Assembly (NCBI GenBank): GCA_965243565.1
Contig: OZ251571.1
Location: 434,001 to 498,000, forward strand
Length of the DNA: 64,000 bases
Origin: CBDEVH01 sp965243565
GTDB taxonomy: Bacteria; Pseudomonadota; Gammaproteobacteria; Tethybacterales; Persebacteraceae
Direction of reading: 5' to 3'
In this document: one piece after another, positions 36,273 to 45,621 of the stretch
Numbering within the stretch: position 1 is the stretch's first letter
Layout: the number at the start of each line of letters is the position of its first letter
Program-made: the position numbers and the translations under genes
Notes under the pieces: generated by a model
Database searches by the model: none
What the model was told of the DNA's origin: nothing
Seen by the model: only the letters and a program-made list of their open reading frames with translations

Positions 36273-39200
36273 ATGAAAAATGCTATAAAAATTGCAAATA
36301 GAATTACAAATAGCTTAGGGGATTTTCTAAATAGGCTGTTAAATCGCATAGATAAAAGTCTAAGCACAGCGGGTTATATTTTGGTTGTGTTGTTGTTGCC
36401 CTTTGTCTTTTCTGCCTGTACAATAATTAACGAAAACTCTTCGGTATCAAGTGAGGTTGAGATAGTAGAACCTAATGTTATTGTTCCGATAGAGGTAAAT
36501 GCCGATTCACTACCGGAAGCGGATAGGATAGTTTCGATTCAAGACATTAATGGTGACTTTTATAATGTTTTATTGGCAGCAAGTCAATTCTTTTCTGCCA
36601 ATGTTTCGTTGAGCGACCTAGAAACAGACATTGTCACGTTTAATTTTCTAGCGACTGTAACAAGCACAGTCATTTTTGATGTTAACAATGTTCAGTTTAC
36701 GGTCAGTAATGTTACTGTAGAACATTCAGTTAATCGCTATCATGTAACCCTAGTCATTGACTCTGTCACAAACACAGTTGGTGCTGATGTTGACATATCA
36801 GACGGTATTTTGCTGACCACGGAAACGGTTATTGTTCCAGTGGCAACGCTGACCAATGTCATTGTGGTAGATAATCCCGATCTTATGACGCTGACCATGA
36901 CCACTGCGGTGCAAAGTGAAGTATCCGCAACAGTGATCATGTTGGTATTTACGAATACGGTAACCAATAACATCGATGAGATAGCAATGGAAACCAGCAC
37001 GACAATAGATTACATAAACACCGTCGTAATTGCGACTGCAACCGTTACGAGTACGATGTTTATATCCAGCATCATTACTTTAGACGATGATTCTTTTACA
37101 GTAACAACATCTGACTTTGTGTTACCAGTAGATAAAATACTTGCTACTGTCAGTGTAACATTGGCTTCCACTGTCTCAAATATATCGATGACGGTGGTCA
37201 ATGTTACTGGTGTTGTCTATAAAGATTCCAACAATGAGATTATTGTTAATGCGATTGATGTTATCAATATGGTTTATATTAACGAAAACAATGAGTTGCA
37301 CGTTTTGACGGAAGAAATGCTGTCTCAAATTGCGTTGATGGGGGTAACTTTACCGACACTGCTACTGACTTTGGGCGAAGATTTAACCATTTCTCTACCT
37401 GTGGAAGTAACCAGTTATATTATTACAGTGGCACAAACAAACTTTTTTACGCAAACCAATACTATTACGAGCACCATCACGGTAGCGATGACAGACATCA
37501 CTGTTACGACGACTACCACCACAGAAATCACCGAAATAGTAAACACAGTTGCGATGGAAACTGTGACTAGTGTTGTGAGTACAATAACCACGACCCAAAC
37601 CGTATTAGCCATACTGACCAATTCCGTTACTAAAATGACCGCTGTAACTGAAGATGTGGAATTAACTTTATATGGTACTTATTTGACATTAGATACAAGT
37701 TATACGACTATAACCGTTGAATCCATCACGCAAAACTTTGGTATTACTGCTGGCTTGGACGAAAATGGGGATTTGTCCTATGCCATACTCCCGTATAGTT
37801 CAACGAAAAGTAGCATAAACTATGAAACAGATGAATACGACACGCAATGGGGTCTTGCGACCATCGGTGGTGCTGCGGCGTACAGTCGTGGTTATTTTGG
37901 TCAAGGTGTAACGGTTGCAGTGGTTGATTCAGGAGTGCTGACCACGCACAACGAGCTTAAAAACAACTTATTACCTGGTGTTGAATTTGATAATAATGGC
38001 TTTGTTGATAATTCGGTCATTGATCCAACTGATAGTGATGGACACGGCACCCATGTTGCGGGTATTATCGGTGCTCAATTAGACGGTACTGGTTTTCATG
38101 GAGTTGCGCCATCGGTTAAAATACTGCCCATTCAAGCGAGTCAAGAAGGAGACAATATTCTGTTCGGTGCACATACTGGATTAATATACGCGATTACCAA
38201 TACCACCACCCCGGTTCAAATCATCAACAACAGTTGGGGTTCAAGCTATGCTGCCGAAGGAACATTAGATGGGGGTGAGAAAATCACAGTGGTTTCTGGC
38301 TTGCCTATTTTCAAATCATTTATTGATGATGATTCCTTTGTTGGTTTGACATCTTCTTTTGAGGATTATGCCAATGCTTTGGACAATAACGGTACCAATT
38401 TGGATAAGATAATCGTTTTTTCAGCTGGAAACAACTATTGGAATGATTTTTCCGGAAATATTTACTACACCCAAAATGACAACACCCTTACTATTACCAA
38501 CAATGAATTTTTGGCTCAATACGAAGATGATGAATACGGTCTGGCAAGCACTTGGGGCGTTAATTTTCATTCAGCAGGGGGCTATGCGTTAGCACCATTC
38601 TATGAGACGAGTTTACTAGGAAATTACGTTGTTGTTGTCGCCACTGACCTCAACAACAACATCGCTACCTTTAGCAATTCATGTGGTGAGAGCATGCAAT
38701 GGTGTATCGCTGCCCCCGGGGTTGATATTACTTCAGCACACAATGCCAACGACAATGAGACTTCTGTAAAAAGCGGCACATCTCAGGCGGCTCCGCATGT
38801 GTCTGGTGCATTGGCACTATTGCGCAGTCGTTTGCAAAACGTACCGATGAATATTGTATTAGAAATATTATTTGCGACTGCTGACGACCTTGGTCCGGTA
38901 GGCATTGATGCTGTGTATGGCAATGGCTTGTTGAACATCCAAGCCGCTATTACCGTTCAAGGCAGTATTGTGCTAAAAATAACCCCTGTAAACGAATACG
39001 ACAGACAATTGGGCTTGGGCTTGGTCGGTGCACAACAAGCGTATGACGACGGTTATTTTGGTCAAGGTGTAACCATTGCAGTAGTGGCGAATGGTTTTAG
39101 AACGTCTCACAATGAATTTATCGACAGATTAGACATAGGTTCACGTCTTGATATCAATGGCGTATTTCAAGATTCAGATCTAAGCCTGGGCGATGGCACA

Positions 39201-42200
39201 CAAGTGGCAGCGGTGATTGCGGCATCTAAAGACGATTTTGGCATACATGGTGTTGCACCATCATCAACGATACAACCCATACAGGTTCCTGCACCCGATA
39301 TCAATAATAACGATTACAGCGGAAATCTACAGGGTGTGTTGTATGCAATGACCCTTGCAAATCACGCGCCGATTATTCAAGGCGGTTATTTAGGTGGCTT
39401 GCAAGATCATCTAGCAGGCTTTCCATCTCACCTTGGGTTACCAGGTGTCAAGCAATGGGGCAATGTTCAGATAACTTCAGATTTTTACTATTACCCAGCC
39501 TTTGAAGGTCTGCTTAACTATAATCATAAAGCAGCTCAATCAATTGAGAGCGCTGATGCCTATATACAACAATTTACCGATTTATCGGATAATATCTTTA
39601 CCGATAGTGTTAAAAAAGACTTGGTGTTGGTCTATCCTTTGGGCGAAGAAGGCTGGCAACCGGGGGCAGAATATGTGGTAGGAGGTAACTCACCCATGAC
39701 CGTTTCTATCGACAGTATAATCGCCTTTTATAAATGCGGACTTTTTTGCAGGGACAGTGTGGATGATAGTGATTTTGACCTTAACGTGCATAATGTTACC
39801 GACACTTCAGAAATAGGTGTTGCTTTGGCACCAATCTATGAAAGTGCTTTAGAAGGCAATTTTGTGGTGGTTGGTGCTGTTGACAGCGACAACGAACTAG
39901 CAATATTTAGCAATGTCTGTGGTGCTAAGGCAATTGATTGGTGTATGGTCGCCCCGGGGGTTGATATTTATTCCGCTGCCAACGACAGCGATATTGCCTA
40001 TGCCTCGACCAGTAGCAACGACCAAGCCGCCGCCCATGTGTCGGGTGCATTGGCATTATTACGCAGTCGCTTTACCGAAGTACCGATGAGTGTGTTACTA
40101 GAAATTATTTTTGAGACAGCAGACGACATTGGCGATACAGGCGATGATGCCATATTTGGACAAGGTTTATTGAATATCTCAACAGCGATTAAAAGCACCA
40201 ATGCAGTCGCATTAAAATTGCAGGAAGAAGGCATTGCAGATAAAGAATTATTAGCATCATTCGAAACAGCTGAATATTTAAATCAATCAGCGTTGAATAA
40301 ATTAGGTGCTTCACGGGCTTATGCTGACGGCTACTTTGGTCAAGGTGTTACGGTGGCATTGGTCGGCAGTGGATTTTTAACCACCCATATTGATCTGACA
40401 TCCAACCTATTGGTAGGTGCACAGGTTGATGCGGATGGTTTTGTGGACGGCGACCTTACAGTAACTGATGGTGCTGCATCTCATGTAGCGGGGATTATCG
40501 CTGCTGCTAAAAATGACAGTGGTATTCACGGTGTTGCCCCATCGGTATCATTACTACCGATTCAAGTGTCATTGAGTAGTCAGACCGATAATAATTACGA
40601 AACCAGTTTGCAAGGTGTGTTATATGCAATGACCCTTGCAAATCACGCGCCGATTATTCAAGGCGGTTATTTAGGGGGCTTGCAAGATCATCTAGCAAAC
40701 TTTGCAGCTTACGATGGGTTCGCAGGTGCAGTCGAGCAATGGGGCAATGTTCAGATAACGTCAAATTTTGCCTATTACCCAGCCTTTGAAGGTCTGCTTA
40801 ACTATAATCATAAAACAGATCAATCAATTGAGAGCGCTGCTGCCTATATACAACAATTTACCGATTTATCGGATAATATCCAGAGCAATGGGGTTAAAAA
40901 AGACTTGGTGTTGGTCTATCCTTTGGGCGAAGAAGGCTGGCAACCGGGGACAGAATATGTGGTAGAAATTAACTCACCCGCGACCCTTTCTATCGACGAT
41001 TTAATCGACAATTATAAATGCGGACTTTTTTGCAGGAACAGTGAGGATTCTAGTGATTTTGACCTTGCATTGCATAATATTAGCGTCACTACAGCAATAG
41101 GTGTTGCTTTGGCACCAATCTATAAAAGTGCTTTAGAAGGCAATTTTGTGGTTGTTGGTGCTGTTGACAGCGATAACGAACTAGCAATATTTAGCAATGT
41201 CTGTGGTACTGAGGCAATTGATTGGTGTATGGTCGCCCCGGGTGTGGATATTAATTCATTGGGTAATAGTAGCGATTCTGCCACTACAACGATAAGTGGC
41301 AATGACCAAGCCGCCGCCCATGTGTCGGGTGCATTGGCATTATTACGCAGTCGCTTTACCGAAGTCCCGATGAGTGTGTTGTTAGAAATTATTTTTGAGA
41401 CAGCAGACGACATCGGTGCGGCAGGCGATGATGCCATCTTTGGACAAGGCTTGCTCAATGCTGCTTCTGCCATTCAAACAACCGATTCTGCTGCTCTCCA
41501 ATTGCAGGAAGAAGGCATTGCAGCTAAAGAATTATTAGCATCATTCGAAACAGCTGAATATTTAAATCAATCAGCGTTGGATAAATTAGGTGCTTCACGG
41601 GCTTATGCTGACGGCTACTTTGGTCAAGGTGTTACGGTGGCATTGGTCGGCAGTGGATTTTTAACCACCCATATTGATCTGACATCCAACCTATTGGTAG
41701 GTGCACAGGTTGATGCAGATGGTTTTGTAGACAACGACCTTACAGTAACTGATGGTGTTGCATCTCATGTAGCGGGGATTATCGCTGCTACTAAAAATGA
41801 CAGTGGAATTCACGGTGTTGCCCCATCGGTATCATTACTACCGATTCAAGTGTCATTGAGTAGTCAGACCGATAATAATTACGAAACCAGTTTACAAGGG
41901 GTGTTATATGCTATGACCCTTGCAAATTACGCACCGATTATTCAAGGTGGCTTTTTAGGTGGCGTGCAAGATCATGAAGCAAATAAGGGGAATTACGACG
42001 GTGACGAAGCGAATATAGAGGAAGTAGTAATCAAGCAATGGGGCAATGTTCAGATAACGTCAAATTTAAACTATACTCCCGCCTTTCAAGGGGTGCTTGA
42101 CATTGATCATTTTCATCCTGCAGCCGATGCGAGTGCTGCTGCCTATAAACAACAATTTACCGATTTATCGGATAATATCCAGAGCAATGGGGTTAAAAAA

Positions 42201-45200
42201 GACGTGGTATTGGTCTATCCTTTGGGCGAAGAAGGCTGGCAACCGGGTACACAATATGTGATAGAAAAAAATGACTCACCCATAATAACCGTTTCTAGCG
42301 AAGATTTAGCTGAAGGTGATGAAGGCATCGATGGCGACAACGCTGGTTATCATTGTGGAAATCTTTGTATTGCTGCTGGTGTTGTTCCGCTTGCGGTGGC
42401 GTTTAGGAGCAATTTGCTTGCTATTAGCGTCACTTCAGCAGCAGGTGTTGCTTTGGCACCAATCTATGAAAGTGCTTTAGAAGGTAATTTTGTGGTGGTT
42501 GGTGCTGTTGACAGCGATAACACACTAGCAACATTTAGCAATGTCTGTGGTGCTGAGGCAATTGATTGGTGTATGGTCGCCCCGGGTGTGGATATTAATT
42601 CATTGGATAATAGTAGCGATTCTGCCACTACAACGATAAGTGGCAATGACCAAGCCGCCGCCCATGTGTCGGGTGCATTGGCATTATTACGCAGTCGCTT
42701 TACCGAAGTACCGATGAGTGTGTTGTTAGAAATTATTTTTGAGACAGCAGACGACATCGGTGCGGCAGGCGATGATGCCATCTTTGGACAAGGCTTGCTC
42801 AATGCTGCTTCTGCCATTCAAACAACCGATTCTGCTGCTCTCCAATTGCAGGAAGAAGGCATTGCAGCTAAAGCATTCGAAACAGCTGAATATTTAAATC
42901 AATCGGCGTTGGATAAATTAGGTGCTTCACGGGCTTATGCTGACGGCTACTTTGGCCAAGGTGTTACGGTGGCATTGGTCGGCAGTGGATTTTTAACCAC
43001 CCATATTGATCTGACATCCAACCTATTGGTAGGTGCACAGGTTGATGCGAATGGTTTTGTAGACAACAATCTTACAGTAACTGATGGTGCTGCATCTCAT
43101 GTAGCGGGGATTATCGCTGCTACTAAAAATGACAGTGGAATTCACGGTGTTGCCCCATCGGTATCATTACTACCGATTCAAGTATCATTGAGTGATCAGT
43201 CCGATAATAATTACGAAACCAGTTTGCAAGGTGTGTTATATGCAATGACCCTTGCAAATCACGCACCGATTATTCAAGGTGGCTTTTTAGGTGGCGTGCA
43301 AGATCATCTAGCAGGCTTTGGAGTTTACAATGGGTTCGTAGGTGCAGTCGAGCCATGGGGCAATGTTCAGATAACGTCAAATTTTTACTATTACCCAGCC
43401 TTTGAAGGTCTGCTTAACCATAATCATAACGCAGATCAATCAAATGAGAGCGTTCATGCCTATATACAACAATTTACCGATTTATCGGCTAATATCTTTA
43501 CCGATAGTGTTAAAAAAGACTTGGTGTTGGTCTATCCTTTGGGCGAAGAAGGCTGGCAACCGGGGGCAGAATATTTTATAAATTTTAAAGAAAATTTCGC
43601 CACTGACACGACCCTTTCTATCGACAGTTTACTCGCCAATTATAGATGCGGACTTTTTTGCAGGGACGATCAAGATAGTTCTTTTGCCATTTACCTGCAT
43701 AATGTTAGCGTCACTTCACCAATAGGTGTTGCTTTGGCACCAATCTTTGAAAGTGCTTTAGAAGGCAATTTTGTGGTTGTTGGTGCTGTTGACAGCGATA
43801 ACAATCTAGCAGAATTTAGCAATGTCTGTGGTACTGAGGCAATTGATTGGTGTATGGTCGCCCCGGGTGTGGATATTAATTCATTGGATAATAGTAGCGA
43901 TTCTGCCACTACAACGATAAGTGGCAATGACCAAGCCGCCGCCCATGTGTCGGGTGCATTGGCATTATTACGCAGTCGCTTTACCGAAGTCCCGATGAGT
44001 GTGTTGTTAGAAATTATTTTTGAGACAGCAGACGACATCGGTGCGGCAGGCGATGATGCCATCTTTGGACAAGGCTTATTGAATATCGCAACAGCGATTC
44101 AAAGCACCAATTCAGTCGCATTGGCGTTACAACCAGATAGCGTTATTGTTCAAAATAATGTAATAAACGATAGTGAATTAAACGATGGTGATGCATTGTT
44201 GGTTAAAAGTTATTCAAAATTATCACCGATATTTTATGGATTAACCAAAGCACTGGATTCAAACTATGTAGCGGTTGAATATCTACCGGGTCGTTATTAC
44301 AACATGCCGCTGTCTGATTTACTGGATATTGATGACTCTATCGAAACACAATTGCCGTCCACCGGTGGATTGGCAAAGGCGATGATAGACGGTGGTGATT
44401 TACAAACGATACCATTGTTGCCAAACTTTAGCATAGAGCAAAATCAAAATACAGGTCAAATGCTGAACTTTAATTATTCGAATGATGTCCTGCGTATTCG
44501 TTACGAAGTCTGTGGTGGTAGCGATTCCTGTAATGACCGTTCGTCTTTATTAGAAGGCTCTAACTTGGATAATTTAGACACATCATTGCCTTATTTTGTA
44601 CAAGACAAACAGCGTGTTTATTCGGCATTGTCATTGTCAGAATCATGGGAGATATTTAGCGGTATTGGCTTGGGCGAAGAAGCCGAAGAAAGTAGTTACA
44701 GACAATATGGCGTACGTTGGGGTTCATTAGACAATACCCTGCTGGGTCAACTGTTTGCTGATTATAGCCAAATCCATGAAGAAGGTTCGGTATTAGGCGG
44801 GCAGATGAATGGCGGCTTGGGTGCAACGGGATCAAAAACGCATTTATTGCGTGTGGGCAGTCTGTATTCATTAACACCAAATTGGGATATTTTTGGACAA
44901 TACAATTGGGGGACTGGTTCGGCATCGTCAATACCAAATAACAGCATGATTAAATCACTTGATTATAAAATTGATGCAATCAAATTTGGTTTGGTGGGAG
45001 AATCGGTATTTCGTAGCAACGACACGATGCGCTTAGGTTTTTCAAAAGCGGGTGGCATACGAGATGGTAAGATGACTATCTCACGCGGTGTCAATGTTAA
45101 TAACAGTCTTGAGTATCGCACCGAAACCTTAAACTGGTCAGATGAAGCAGTTTATAGTTACTATCTCGGCTATGGCATGAATTTGAATAAATACGCAGAG

Positions 45201-45284
45201 CTTGGCTTTGGTTTAGAATATGTTGACACTGCAGCTGTTGGCAGTGAAGAATCAGCATCGTTCTTCTTGCGTTGGAGATTTTAA
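36273..45284 (+). CDS. Giant S8 (subtilisin-like) lipoprotein autotransporter with four pseudoprotease domains, copy 1
   Basis: A 3003-residue surface protein. Order: extended N-terminus and hydrophobic segment ending in lipobox-like FSAC (Cys49); Thr/Val-rich region (about 50-505); active S8 domain (about 522-895) with Asp552 (VVDSGV), His591 (GHGTHVAG), oxyanion Asn720 (AGNN) and Ser837 (GTSQAAPH); four S8-like domains starting near 909, 1335, 1763 and 2207, each lacking all catalytic residues; a linker (about 2620-2780); and a beta-barrel (about 2782-3003) ending in RWRF, the usual outer-membrane C-terminal Phe. Lipoprotein S8 autotransporters such as NalP and SphB1 process surface proteins; the added pseudoprotease array is not something I know in them. 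It sits within the split znu locus. Confidence 0.88.
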   Translation: MKNAIKIANRITNSLGDFLNRLLNRIDKSLSTAGYILVVLLLPFVFSACTIINENSSVSSEVEIVEPNVIVPIEVNADSLPEADRIVSIQDINGDFYNVLLAASQFFSANVSLSDLETDIVTFNFLATVTSTVIFDVNNVQFTVSNVTVEHSVNRYHVTLVIDSVTNTVGADVDISDGILLTTETVIVPVATLTNVIVVDNPDLMTLTMTTAVQSEVSATVIMLVFTNTVTNNIDEIAMETSTTIDYINTVVIATATVTSTMFISSIITLDDDSFTVTTSDFVLPVDKILATVSVTLASTVSNISMTVVNVTGVVYKDSNNEIIVNAIDVINMVYINENNELHVLTEEMLSQIALMGVTLPTLLLTLGEDLTISLPVEVTSYIITVAQTNFFTQTNTITSTITVAMTDITVTTTTTTEITEIVNTVAMETVTSVVSTITTTQTVLAILTNSVTKMTAVTEDVELTLYGTYLTLDTSYTTITVESITQNFGITAGLDENGDLSYAILPYSSTKSSINYETDEYDTQWGLATIGGAAAYSRGYFGQGVTVAVVDSGVLTTHNELKNNLLPGVEFDNNGFVDNSVIDPTDSDGHGTHVAGIIGAQLDGTGFHGVAPSVKILPIQASQEGDNILFGAHTGLIYAITNTTTPVQIINNSWGSSYAAEGTLDGGEKITVVSGLPIFKSFIDDDSFVGLTSSFEDYANALDNNGTNLDKIIVFSAGNNYWNDFSGNIYYTQNDNTLTITNNEFLAQYEDDEYGLASTWGVNFHSAGGYALAPFYETSLLGNYVVVVATDLNNNIATFSNSCGESMQWCIAAPGVDITSAHNANDNETSVKSGTSQAAPHVSGALALLRSRLQNVPMNIVLEILFATADDLGPVGIDAVYGNGLLNIQAAITVQGSIVLKITPVNEYDRQLGLGLVGAQQAYDDGYFGQGVTIAVVANGFRTSHNEFIDRLDIGSRLDINGVFQDSDLSLGDGTQVAAVIAASKDDFGIHGVAPSSTIQPIQVPAPDINNNDYSGNLQGVLYAMTLANHAPIIQGGYLGGLQDHLAGFPSHLGLPGVKQWGNVQITSDFYYYPAFEGLLNYNHKAAQSIESADAYIQQFTDLSDNIFTDSVKKDLVLVYPLGEEGWQPGAEYVVGGNSPMTVSIDSIIAFYKCGLFCRDSVDDSDFDLNVHNVTDTSEIGVALAPIYESALEGNFVVVGAVDSDNELAIFSNVCGAKAIDWCMVAPGVDIYSAANDSDIAYASTSSNDQAAAHVSGALALLRSRFTEVPMSVLLEIIFETADDIGDTGDDAIFGQGLLNISTAIKSTNAVALKLQEEGIADKELLASFETAEYLNQSALNKLGASRAYADGYFGQGVTVALVGSGFLTTHIDLTSNLLVGAQVDADGFVDGDLTVTDGAASHVAGIIAAAKNDSGIHGVAPSVSLLPIQVSLSSQTDNNYETSLQGVLYAMTLANHAPIIQGGYLGGLQDHLANFAAYDGFAGAVEQWGNVQITSNFAYYPAFEGLLNYNHKTDQSIESAAAYIQQFTDLSDNIQSNGVKKDLVLVYPLGEEGWQPGTEYVVEINSPATLSIDDLIDNYKCGLFCRNSEDSSDFDLALHNISVTTAIGVALAPIYKSALEGNFVVVGAVDSDNELAIFSNVCGTEAIDWCMVAPGVDINSLGNSSDSATTTISGNDQAAAHVSGALALLRSRFTEVPMSVLLEIIFETADDIGAAGDDAIFGQGLLNAASAIQTTDSAALQLQEEGIAAKELLASFETAEYLNQSALDKLGASRAYADGYFGQGVTVALVGSGFLTTHIDLTSNLLVGAQVDADGFVDNDLTVTDGVASHVAGIIAATKNDSGIHGVAPSVSLLPIQVSLSSQTDNNYETSLQGVLYAMTLANYAPIIQGGFLGGVQDHEANKGNYDGDEANIEEVVIKQWGNVQITSNLNYTPAFQGVLDIDHFHPAADASAAAYKQQFTDLSDNIQSNGVKKDVVLVYPLGEEGWQPGTQYVIEKNDSPIITVSSEDLAEGDEGIDGDNAGYHCGNLCIAAGVVPLAVAFRSNLLAISVTSAAGVALAPIYESALEGNFVVVGAVDSDNTLATFSNVCGAEAIDWCMVAPGVDINSLDNSSDSATTTISGNDQAAAHVSGALALLRSRFTEVPMSVLLEIIFETADDIGAAGDDAIFGQGLLNAASAIQTTDSAALQLQEEGIAAKAFETAEYLNQSALDKLGASRAYADGYFGQGVTVALVGSGFLTTHIDLTSNLLVGAQVDANGFVDNNLTVTDGAASHVAGIIAATKNDSGIHGVAPSVSLLPIQVSLSDQSDNNYETSLQGVLYAMTLANHAPIIQGGFLGGVQDHLAGFGVYNGFVGAVEPWGNVQITSNFYYYPAFEGLLNHNHNADQSNESVHAYIQQFTDLSANIFTDSVKKDLVLVYPLGEEGWQPGAEYFINFKENFATDTTLSIDSLLANYRCGLFCRDDQDSSFAIYLHNVSVTSPIGVALAPIFESALEGNFVVVGAVDSDNNLAEFSNVCGTEAIDWCMVAPGVDINSLDNSSDSATTTISGNDQAAAHVSGALALLRSRFTEVPMSVLLEIIFETADDIGAAGDDAIFGQGLLNIATAIQSTNSVALALQPDSVIVQNNVINDSELNDGDALLVKSYSKLSPIFYGLTKALDSNYVAVEYLPGRYYNMPLSDLLDIDDSIETQLPSTGGLAKAMIDGGDLQTIPLLPNFSIEQNQNTGQMLNFNYSNDVLRIRYEVCGGSDSCNDRSSLLEGSNLDNLDTSLPYFVQDKQRVYSALSLSESWEIFSGIGLGEEAEESSYRQYGVRWGSLDNTLLGQLFADYSQIHEEGSVLGGQMNGGLGATGSKTHLLRVGSLYSLTPNWDIFGQYNWGTGSASSIPNNSMIKSLDYKIDAIKFGLVGESVFRSNDTMRLGFSKAGGIRDGKMTISRGVNVNNSLEYRTETLNWSDEAVYSYYLGYGMNLNKYAELGFGLEYVDTAAVGSEESASFFLRWRF
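38997..44130 (+). repeat. Array of four pseudo-subtilase domains in autotransporter 1
   Basis: Units begin at about 38997, 40275, 41559 and 42891, with a period of about 1.28-1.33 kb. All share GYFGQGVT...(A/G)xG, GIHGVAPS, LQGVLYAMTLAN, QWGNVQITS, VYPLGEEGWQPG, GNFVVVGAVDSDN and QAAAHVSGALALLRSR. Catalytic positions read Ala or Gly for Asp, Asp or Ala for His, Glu for the oxyanion Asn and Asp for Ser. Two segments per unit are highly variable: after LQDH and after QPG(A/T)(E/Q)Y, the latter holding an invariant CGxxC. Confidence 0.85.
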
Positions 45285-45621
45285 GGCATTGCAAAAACGC
45301 CACAAAACGGTATCCAACTCACAGCAGTATAAATTGTCGTAATTTTTAAAAGCGGTCGCTCACTCACCCGCCTACCCGTTGAAGGCGTTATGGTGCCGTA
45401 GTAAGTAGTAAGTAGCAAAAATCCAAACAAATTAAATGTAAGCGTTAAAAAATTCGTGGTTTTTTTATGGTTTGTATTGCATAATACTCTAATACCTCTA
45501 ATATCTCTAATATCTCTAATATCTCTAATTATTCTGTTACAATTCTGGATTACTGAAGTTAAAAAAAATTAATCATATGGTATTGCCGAGTTTCTAATAT
45601 ATAAAAATAAATATAAAAATT
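45285..45621. other. Intergenic region between the two giant genes
   Basis: 337 bases. Positions 45285-45482 match 54581-54778 base for base as far as I can compare (198 bp, no length difference), i.e. the 3' flank of both genes. From 45483 it becomes the 5' region of gene 2: nine-base repeats (ACTCTAAT, ACCTCTAAT, then three ATCTCTAAT, about 45486-45530), TTACAATTCTGG at 45537-45548, and the AT-rich leader without a Shine-Dalgarno sequence. No ORF and no clear intrinsic terminator. Confidence 0.55.

Larger units (their letters stand above)
36100..45441 (+). repeat. Tandem duplication unit 1 (about 9.3 kb)
   Basis: First of two direct repeats, each holding a 5' region, a giant S8 autotransporter gene and a 3' flank. 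The left edge is recognised by GCGTTAAAAAATT at 36100, recurring at 45442 and 54738. Unit 1 differs from unit 2 by a few substitutions in the 5' part, extensively in the middle domains, and hardly at all in the last 1.1 kb of coding sequence. Confidence 0.85.
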
